DNA from: JBAXTE01 sp038240835
GTDB lineage: Bacteria > Bacteroidota > Bacteroidia > Bacteroidales > WCHB1-69
Direction: 5' to 3'
Length of the DNA: 21,718 bases
Assembly (NCBI GenBank): GCA_038240835.1
Contig: JBBRGJ010000044.1
Span: forward strand, 1-21,718
Within the stretch, counting starts at the first letter, position 1. Each line of letters begins with the position of its first letter. Positions 16,403-21,718 of this stretch are shown one piece after another. Position numbers and translations under genes: made by a program. The notes below the pieces were generated by a model, which did no database searches, was not told where the DNA came from, and was given only the letters and a program-made list of their open reading frames with translations.

Positions 16403-17179
16403 CTATTTGGAGGCAGTTACTGCTTCTGCCGCATCTACAATCTTCAAAAACTGCTCAGCACTTAACGATGCGCCTCCAATAAGACCTCCATCGATGTCTG
16501 GCAACGAGAAAAGATCTTCAGCATTGTCTGCATTGCAACTTCCTCCGTAAAGAATAAATGCCTCATCCGCAATTTTTTGAGAATATTTTTTCACAATTAA
16601 TCCACGGATAAATGCGTGCATCTCTTGCGCTTGTCCCACAGAGGCAGTCACACCAGTACCAATTGCCCAAACAGGTTCGTAGGCAATAATTACCTCTTCA
16701 AACTCTTTTTCGGTAAGATGAAATAGTGACTCATTTAATTGTTGCTCAATGATTTCAAAATGTTTATCGGCAGTTCTTTGCTCCAAGGTCTCTCCGATGC
16801 AGAAAATAGGAGAAATATTATGTTTTAGCGCATTGTTAACCTTTTGGGCAAGAATTTCATGCGTTTCGTTGAAATATTTTCTACGTTCGCTATGACCTAC
16901 TAAGCAGAAACGAACACCCAACGACTCTAACATTTCGCCAGAAATTTCGCCCGTGTAAGCACCCGATTCAAATTGGCTAATATTTTGCGCACCCATCATT
17001 ACATCAGATTCTTGTTCGATGTCGGTAGCCATTTCGATGTAAACGAAAGGTGGAAAAAGAATCACATCTACCGATTCGCTAAGTTCTTCAATACCTTCGG
17101 CAATCTCTACAATTAAATCTTCGGCGTCAGAAAATGTTTTATTCATTTTCCAGTTACCTGCTACAATTTTACTTTTCAT
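16403..17179 (-). CDS. tpiA: Triosephosphate isomerase
   Basis: TpiA interconverts dihydroxyacetone phosphate and glyceraldehyde 3-phosphate in glycolysis and gluconeogenesis. The 258-aa TIM barrel keeps all key residues: N9 and K11 in AGNWKMN, catalytic H96 in VGHSERR, catalytic E168 in AYEPVWAIGTG with flexible loop 6, and the phosphate-binding YGGSCN (211-216) and GGLIGGASL (231-239). It is 35 bases after the permease gene and probably last in the minus-strand operon starting at 20117. Its stop codon abuts the nested stem-loop element, which would form the 3' end of its mRNA. Confidence 0.98.
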   Translation of the reverse strand: MKSKIVAGNWKMNKTFSDAEDLIVEIAEGIEELSESVDVILFPPFVYIEMATDIEQESDVMMGAQNISQFESGAYTGEISGEMLESLGVRFCLVGHSERRKYFNETHEILAQKVNNALKHNISPIFCIGETLEQRTADKHFEIIEQQLNESLFHLTEKEFEEVIIAYEPVWAIGTGVTASVGQAQEMHAFIRGLIVKKYSQKIADEAFILYGGSCNADNAEDLFSLPDIDGGLIGGASLSAEQFLKIVDAAEAVTASK

Positions 17180-17214
17180 GTTTTATCGTTTTTTTATTTT
17201 AATTACTTATTCGT

Positions 17215-18288
17215 TTAGGACAATCTGATTTTAGGATCCAATAATCCGTAGATAACATCTACAAAGATATTAATAAATACTAAAATAACAGATATAAACA
17301 GCAGTGCGCCCATTAAAACTGGAAAATCATATTTCTCTAAGGCGTTTACAATCACAATTCCCACACCTTTCCAGTCGAAAATATATTCTATAAAAACGGC
17401 ACCTGCCATCAGCGAAGCCAGCCAACCCGAGACTGCGGTTACAATTGGATTGAGTGAGTTTTTGATCACATGTCGCCAAATGACGGTAAATTTCGACAGC
17501 CCTTTGGCATAAGCGGTGCGCACATAGTCTTGCGACAACGTCTCTAATGTTGCACTTCGTGTAAGTTCCACCACAATGGCCAGTGGGCGAATTCCGAGGG
17601 TAAAAGCGGGTAAAATTAGATTTTTCAAATCCAAATACTCCCCATTTCCAAAATCATCTACGGTGTATAAACTTCCAAACATATTTAATCCCGTTAAATC
17701 GCCCAACAGATAGGCAAAAATCCAGGCAAATACAATGGCCGCAAAAAAGGAGGGCAGCGACATGCCAAACACAGAGATTACAATGGACAGTTTATCGAAC
17801 AAACTATCCTTGTACAAAGCGCACAAAACGCCAATTGCAATGCCCACAATGATGGCAAAAATAATGGAAACCAAGGTCAACAAAGCTGTTTGTGGAAAAG
17901 CTTCCAATAAGATATCGGTCACATTTCGTTTGGTTTGATACGACCTTCTTAAGTAAGGACTTTTGAGTGCAACCACCGAACTTCCAACGTTGAGAGTTCC
18001 CAAGGCATTATATTTTGTAGTATCGTAGAAAAAGAAACTTTCTTTGTTTTTTTGATACACAGAAATGGGAGAAACATCATTCAAGTAGCCCACAAATTGA
18101 GTAAAAAGCGGCTGGTCGAGACCTAAATCCTTTTTAATTGCATCGGCGGACGCTACATCATTTCGTTGTCCCATCATCATCTTTGCAGGATCACCTGGAA
18201 GGACGTTGAAGAGTAAAAAAACGACAACCAAGACTCCCAACAAAACCAATACTCCGTAGCCTAGGCGTTTTATGATATATTTTCGCAA
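17215..18288 (-). CDS. Peptide/nickel-type ABC transporter permease (DppB/OppB family)
   Basis: This is an inner-membrane subunit of a binding-protein-dependent ABC importer, by family for peptides or nickel; substrate unknown. The 357-aa protein has the DppB N-terminus (YIIKRLGYGVLVLLGVLVVVF, then FNVLPGDPA at 27-35), an extended extracytoplasmic stretch at about 60-120, and five further membrane segments. The cytoplasmic EAA-type loop that docks the ATPase is at about 253-282 (QDYVRTAYAKGLSKFTVIWR). LLDPKIRLS ends the protein as in most DppB proteins. No partner permease, ATPase or binding protein is in the window. It is 6 bases from the gene upstream and 35 from tpiA. Confidence 0.93.
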   Translation of the reverse strand: MRKYIIKRLGYGVLVLLGVLVVVFLLFNVLPGDPAKMMMGQRNDVASADAIKKDLGLDQPLFTQFVGYLNDVSPISVYQKNKESFFFYDTTKYNALGTLNVGSSVVALKSPYLRRSYQTKRNVTDILLEAFPQTALLTLVSIIFAIIVGIAIGVLCALYKDSLFDKLSIVISVFGMSLPSFFAAIVFAWIFAYLLGDLTGLNMFGSLYTVDDFGNGEYLDLKNLILPAFTLGIRPLAIVVELTRSATLETLSQDYVRTAYAKGLSKFTVIWRHVIKNSLNPIVTAVSGWLASLMAGAVFIEYIFDWKGVGIVIVNALEKYDFPVLMGALLFISVILVFINIFVDVIYGLLDPKIRLS

Positions 18289-18294
18289 AATAAA

Positions 18295-19557
18295 TTATTC
18301 TTGATTCTTCGGTTTCTTTGATGAATATTTAGTGTAATCCGATTCGTATTTATTTCTGTTTGATTTAAATGCATCGTAAGAAATCATTTTCCGATGAGCC
18401 CATTTATCAATCACAAAACCATTTTTAATCAATAAAACACCAGGATTAGAGCGGATAATAGTTTTCAATGCCGTAGCATCTGTAGAGTACAGAGGGAACT
18501 GAAGTTTTGCCTCTTTCGAAAAACTTTCAATTTCATTGGGTGTAGAACCAGTAATGCAAACAATAGAAATTGTGTCTTTCAGACAATTTTTAGCAAAATT
18601 ATTCAATGCTTCAAAACTCTTTTTATTTGTTTTGGACAAATCATAGGCAACAATCACAAAGTGAAAATCGGGAATCGACATAATCTCATCGGTAAGATTA
18701 TCGCCCTCTTTATTCGAAATAATAAAATCGTGAATAGGTGCTTCTTTAAAAGGTTTTGTCACCGTTTTTCGTTGGTCTATAAACGTTAGATTTGCCATTT
18801 TTAATGAATCATCGTAAGGAAGATCGGCACTTGCATAGAGTTCTTCCTGACCTGTTGTATTGTTTTTATAAACCAATTTTATCTCAGATTCTTCCATGGA
18901 TGGAATTACTTGTTCGGCAATGTTATTTCCAACTTTCCAAGGTCTAAAATCTAAAAGTGCATCGTAGCGGAGGGCATAAAGTTGTATGGCAACTCCAATG
19001 ATTACACCCACTAAAATAATTGCATTTTTAGTCCATTTTGGAATCATCCGATCGTAAAAACGAGTACGATATCCAAAAACAATCAGTGCAAAAGTTAAGA
19101 ATGCTAAGTTTTTATAGAACGTTTCCCAGTTGGTCAACACCCAAAAATCACCAAAACAACCACAGTCGCTTACAGGATTTTCAAATGCTAGATAGAGCGT
19201 TAGTGGGGTAAAAAACACCATAAACAATAACGTTCCCCAAGCGAACAATCGCATACGAACTCCAAAAAGAACAACAAAGCCAATTAGAAATTCGGCCAAG
19301 TTCAATAATATAGCAAACGTTTCACTCGCTGGGAGCATCCAAGTTAAGTTAAATGCAGTAAGGTAATCGTGCATTTTATAAGAAACTCCTAGCGGGTCTA
19401 CTGCTTTCACAAATCCTGAAAGAAGAAAGACAAGACCAATAAACGTCCGTGCAAAAATAGCAGCATATTTACGTTTTGAAGGGACAAAAATGTAGAACAA
19501 TGCATTTAAAAGAGCAATCGTTCCAAGAATAATAATTGTAATTAGATTTTGGCTCAT
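18295..19557 (-). CDS. BT_3928-type DoxX/MauE membrane protein with thioredoxin-like C-terminus
   Basis: Function is not established. The 420-aa protein starts with about five membrane segments between 5 and 200, including the DoxX-like LLSGFVKAVDPLGVSYK (45-61). It has a MauE-like cysteine pair in DCGCFGD (C132 and C134), which suggests a membrane redox role. After residue 200 a soluble part follows, and about 265-400 looks like a thioredoxin fold (FHFVIVAYDLS, then PGVLLIKNGFVIDKW) but without a CXXC active site. It lies between the DUF1599 gene (5-base gap) and the permease (6-base gap), so co-transcription is very likely. Family placement relies on domain order and on this neighbourhood. 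Confidence 0.85.
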   Translation of the reverse strand: MSQNLITIIILGTIALLNALFYIFVPSKRKYAAIFARTFIGLVFLLSGFVKAVDPLGVSYKMHDYLTAFNLTWMLPASETFAILLNLAEFLIGFVVLFGVRMRLFAWGTLLFMVFFTPLTLYLAFENPVSDCGCFGDFWVLTNWETFYKNLAFLTFALIVFGYRTRFYDRMIPKWTKNAIILVGVIIGVAIQLYALRYDALLDFRPWKVGNNIAEQVIPSMEESEIKLVYKNNTTGQEELYASADLPYDDSLKMANLTFIDQRKTVTKPFKEAPIHDFIISNKEGDNLTDEIMSIPDFHFVIVAYDLSKTNKKSFEALNNFAKNCLKDTISIVCITGSTPNEIESFSKEAKLQFPLYSTDATALKTIIRSNPGVLLIKNGFVIDKWAHRKMISYDAFKSNRNKYESDYTKYSSKKPKNQE

Positions 19558-19562
19558 AGGTA

Positions 19563-20117
19563 TTAATTTTTAGTTGATTCTGCAATTTTTATCAATGCAA
19601 ATACGGCATAATTGATCATATCAGCATAATTGGCGTCCAAGCCTTCGGAGACAATTGTTTTTCCTAAATTGTCTTCAATTTGTTTCACACGAAGTATTTT
19701 CATGAGAATAATATCCGTTAACGAACTGATTCTCATATTTCTCCAAGCTTCGTCGTAATCGTGGTTTTTATCTTGCATCAGGGCTTTTGATGCTAAAAAG
19801 TGGCGAGTGTACAGACTTTTTACCTCTTCCATTGGCATTGCATTGTTATCGGAAGTAGCCACCCCTTTTTCGAGTTGAATAAGCGCCATCACCGCATAGT
19901 TGATAATGCCAATAAATTCCCCTTTAATGCCTTCGTCAATTTTCGCAACTCCTTTTTCCTGAATACTTCGGATGCGTTGGGCTTTGATATAAATCTGATC
20001 GGTAAGCGATGGAGCTCTTAATATGCGCCATGCAGTTCCGTAATCTTTCATCTTATCGAAAAACACCGAAGAACATAATTGATAAACTTCGTCGTATTGT
20101 TTGTTGGTATCGTTCAT
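19563..20117 (-). CDS. DUF1599 protein with internal duplication
   Basis: Its activity is unknown. The 184-aa protein consists of two copies of one domain: KDYGTAWRILRAPSLTDQIY...IINYAVMALIQLE (about 24-83) and HDYDEAWRNMRISSLTDIIL...MINYAVFALIKIA (about 119-179). The family has been grouped with nucleotide-modification-associated proteins, but nothing here proves this. It is the first gene of the minus block and is divergent from folP; the 125-base spacer must hold both promoters. The minus-side promoter is not clear (a near match TAATTTAG is visible). Confidence 0.88.
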   Translation of the reverse strand: MNDTNKQYDEVYQLCSSVFFDKMKDYGTAWRILRAPSLTDQIYIKAQRIRSIQEKGVAKIDEGIKGEFIGIINYAVMALIQLEKGVATSDNNAMPMEEVKSLYTRHFLASKALMQDKNHDYDEAWRNMRISSLTDIILMKILRVKQIEDNLGKTIVSEGLDANYADMINYAVFALIKIAESTKN

Positions 20118-20219
20118 CTGAGATATTTTGTAATAATCTATTTTTGGTTGATTTAAATGCTAAATTATAAAAAAATCGATAGATTCTACTACTATAATTA
20201 TTAAAAAATCAAAAAAGAG

Positions 20220-20227
20220 TATCTTTG
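20220..20227 (+). promoter_or_regulatory. Bacteroidetes -7 promoter box for folP
   Basis: TATCTTTG matches TAnnTTTG exactly and lies 15 bases before the chosen folP ATG. An in-frame TTG at 20225 is inside this box, so it is unlikely to be a start. The implied leader is very short. Confidence 0.6.
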
Positions 20228-20242
20228 TCAAAAAAACCAAGG

Positions 20243-21112
20243 ATGGATATGCGACCAAAAACAATCAATTGTGGGGGTAAATTATTAGATTTATCAAGTC
20301 CAAAAGTAATGGGAATTTTAAATATTTCTCCCGACTCTTTTTTCGATGGCGGCAAATATACCAGCGAAGAGCAGTGGCTTTTGCAAGCAAAAAAAATGGT
20401 AGACGAAGGAGCCGACATCCTCGACATAGGCGCTGTTTCCACCCGCCCTGGTGCTCAAGAAATAGACCAAGAGGAGGAGCTGGCAAGGTTGATTCCTGTG
20501 GTGGAAAGTATTGCTGCAAATTTTCCAAAAATCATCATTTCTGTCGACACCTGGCGAGCCGATGTTGCCAAAAAATCGGTGGAGAGTGGTGCCCATATCA
20601 TCAATGATATTTCGGGAGGACTTTTTGACAAAAATATGGCTGCAACCATCGGAAAATTGCAAGTTCCATATATTATGATGCATACAGGCGGTCGCCCAGA
20701 TGTGATGCAACAAAACATCAGCTACGAGAACGTAGTGTTGGATGTGATGAACTTTTTCACCAAACAACTTCAAACTCTCCGAAAAAACGGCATTCACGAC
20801 ATCATCATCGATCCAGGTTTTGGTTTTGGAAAAACAGTTGATCACAACTACCAGCTATTGGCAAAGTTATCGTCGTTGCAACTTTTTGATTTACCAATCC
20901 TGGTAGGAGTTTCGCGCAAATCGATGATTCAAAAACTCATAAATACTACAGCCGAACAATCGCTAAATGGCTCTACGGTGGTTCATACGATCGCACTCAC
21001 CAATGGTGCTACCATATTACGCATTCATGATGTAAGAGAGGCGGTAGAAGCGATAGAAATTGTCAAAAAAATCAATATTTTTGCTTCCGAAGCCTATAAT
21101 AGCGGATGCTAA
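20243..21112 (+). CDS. folP: Dihydropteroate synthase
   Basis: FolP condenses p-aminobenzoate with dihydropterin pyrophosphate to dihydropteroate in folate synthesis, and is the target of sulfonamides. The 289-aa TIM-barrel protein has the family motifs in order: MGILNISPDSFFDGG (23-37), DIGAVSTRPGA (61-71), SVDTWRADVA, NDISGG, MHTGGRPDVMQ, DPGFGFGKTVDHNYQLL, GVSRKS, and the C-terminal RIHDV. I start at ATG 20243 because the earlier TTG overlaps the promoter; ATG 20249 is also possible. In many Bacteroidetes a dacA-like gene follows; here instead comes a repeat-rich non-coding stretch beginning with a nested stem-loop. Confidence 0.97.
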   Translation: MDMRPKTINCGGKLLDLSSPKVMGILNISPDSFFDGGKYTSEEQWLLQAKKMVDEGADILDIGAVSTRPGAQEIDQEEELARLIPVVESIAANFPKIIISVDTWRADVAKKSVESGAHIINDISGGLFDKNMAATIGKLQVPYIMMHTGGRPDVMQQNISYENVVLDVMNFFTKQLQTLRKNGIHDIIIDPGFGFGKTVDHNYQLLAKLSSLQLFDLPILVGVSRKSMIQKLINTTAEQSLNGSTVVHTIALTNGATILRIHDVREAVEAIEIVKKINIFASEAYNSGC

Positions 21113-21136
21113 TCTATTTTATTCCAATTAGTGCTT

Positions 21137-21247
21137 GCAAGAAAACTCCAACTTTTTCGTTATGCGTGGCAACGAAATCAGTTCATTTACACGAGTAAAC
21201 TCACTGTTTTCGTTGCCACGCAAGCCTCAAATTTGAAGTTTTCTTAT
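21137..21247 (+). repeat. Nested stem-loop element, copy 3
   Basis: The outer stem joins 21139-21151 with 21233-21245 (12 of 13 pairs). The inner stem is a perfect 14-bp pairing of gcgtggcaacgaaa (21164-21177) with 21208-21221, then cagt/actg. The tip is TTTAC-acga-GTAAA (21186-21199). CGTTA (21158-21162) and GCCTC (21224-21228) flank the inner stem. It starts about 25 bases after the folP stop. Its outer arms resemble those of copy 1, but the inner stem differs completely while pairing is kept. Confidence 0.8.
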
Positions 21248-21347
21248 CAATCACTAGTTTTTTGGCAGACACCAATTAGAATAAAATAAGTTCTATCCTT
21301 AAATCCGCAAGCAAAATAATATTGGAACATGGTTTTGTTGAAAGACA

Positions 21348-21618
21348 GAAAACCACTTTACTTCGAAGAGCTATTTTTGATTAATACTTTTGCCTTGATG
21401 TTTCTCCTTGCGGGATAAACTCCAGTAACTGTTTTCTAGTCCCGTTAGGGACGTAATGTCGGTAAAAAAAAAGATCTAAAATCATAAATAAGTGCCGTAG
21501 GTACGAAACCTATTTACTAAAAAAGGAAAACCATTTTACTTCGAAGGTTTTTCTTTTTAATGCAGTAAACAATTCTCCTTCGAAGGTTTTTCTTTTTGAT
21601 TAATACTTTTGTCTTGAT
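21348..21618. repeat. Direct repeats with CTTCGAAG and TTGATTAATACTTTTG blocks
   Basis: Three block types recur. A 21-base segment at 21348-21368 is nearly repeated at 21526-21546. A 26-base segment at 21374-21399 recurs at 21593-21618 with one difference. A 20-base segment at 21539-21558 recurs exactly at 21578-21597. CTTCGAAG is itself palindromic. Unit spacing is irregular, so this is not a CRISPR; it looks like nested insertion or duplication of small intergenic elements. Confidence 0.7.
21437..21517. repeat. REP-like pair of short palindromes
   Basis: Two related hairpins occur 50 bases apart: gtccc-gtta-gggac (21439-21452) and gtgcc-gta-ggtac (21492-21504, with one G-T pair), each followed by an ACG(T/A)AA-type tail. 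From memory, similar sequences are common between genes in Bacteroidetes, like REP elements spread by IS200-type transposases, but I cannot verify this here. Confidence 0.6.
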
Positions 21619-21629
21619 ACAAAAGTATT
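21602..21629. repeat. Palindrome carrying a promoter-like box
   Basis: Arms aatacttttg (21602-21611) and caaaagtatt (21620-21629) are perfectly complementary with an 8-base loop. Each arm contains TACTTTTG-like sequence matching the Bacteroidetes -7 box, facing both ways. The left arm also occurs at 21383-21392 without its partner arm. There is no T-run, so a terminator role is less likely. Confidence 0.55.
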
Positions 21630-21718
21630 CAAAAAATCAAGAAGGAGCGAATGCATGCTTTTGGGAAATTTCAAATACAATAAGCAATTCTTTAGCAAGG
21701 TAGGCTAATTTGAAGTCT

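Larger units (their letters stand above)
21113..21718. other. Repeat-rich non-coding region after folP
   Basis: No credible gene is seen in these 606 bases. They contain a nested stem-loop (21137-21247), a stretch at 21248-21347 in which I see nothing, direct repeats, two short palindromes (21437-21517), and a hairpin at 21602-21629. The last 75 bases show no feature I can support; a gene might start beyond the window. Confidence 0.8.

Noticed and set aside
20318..20845. Minus-strand open frame of 175 codons inside folP
   Set aside because: Fully antisense to a well-supported folP gene, with no recognisable motif; a shadow frame.
21137..21247. Simple intrinsic terminator of folP
   Set aside because: The structure is nested with conserved internal loops and has no U-tract after the stem; it may still affect transcript ends but is not a standard terminator.
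21348..21618. Possible CRISPR array
   Set aside because: Repeats differ in type, length and spacing, and no cas gene is present.

Overview
The window looks like chromosomal DNA of an AT-rich member of the Bacteroidetes, probably from a Bacteroidales or Marinilabiliales-like lineage. I infer this from Bacteroidetes-type promoter boxes (TAnnTTTG), from gene neighbourhoods typical of the phylum (DUF4271-hemD-rnpA-yidD; folP divergent from DUF1599-BT_3928-type DoxX protein-permease-tpiA-prmA), and from phylum-type protein variants. The coding genes are intact and no rRNA, tRNA, transposase or prophage gene was seen. Species cannot be named from this sequence.

Layout. Positions 1-61 hold the 3' end of an unidentified plus-strand gene, followed by a strong terminator with a C(UUCG)G loop. 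aspS (minus strand) follows and is bracketed by two nearly identical direct repeats (about 145-324 and 2281-2430). From 2536 to 9729 a tightly packed plus-strand block runs DUF4271 membrane protein, hemD, rnpA, yidD, a CtpA-type S41 protease, an O-antigen ligase-like membrane protein, cytidine deaminase and a GT2 glycosyltransferase. It ends at a perfect 17-bp hairpin that probably also terminates the converging lipoprotein gene. The minus strand from 20117 down to 9837 then carries, in transcription order, a duplicated DUF1599 protein, a DoxX/thioredoxin-like membrane protein, a DppB-type permease, tpiA, prmA, a very large exported protein of unknown function (about 1504 aa) and a small lipoprotein. 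folP is divergent at 20243, and the last 600 bases are non-coding and dense in repeats.

How the genes relate. The plus block mixes housekeeping functions (tRNA processing, membrane protein insertion, tetrapyrrole synthesis, nucleotide salvage) with envelope glycan functions (ligase and glycosyltransferase). The minus block combines central metabolism (triosephosphate isomerase), ribosomal protein L11 methylation, a redox-type membrane protein and a peptide-type permease.

The most interesting signal is non-coding. Three copies of a nested stem-loop of roughly 110-118 bases occur directly 3' of tpiA (two in tandem) and of folP (one), all in the sense orientation of the preceding gene. They share a fixed skeleton, CGTT - stem - ATTTAC(ANNN)GTAAAC - stem - GCCTC inside an outer stem. 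The stem sequences differ between copies while base pairing is kept. This is compensatory variation, and it points to selection on a folded RNA or single-stranded DNA. I do not recognise this element as a known family.
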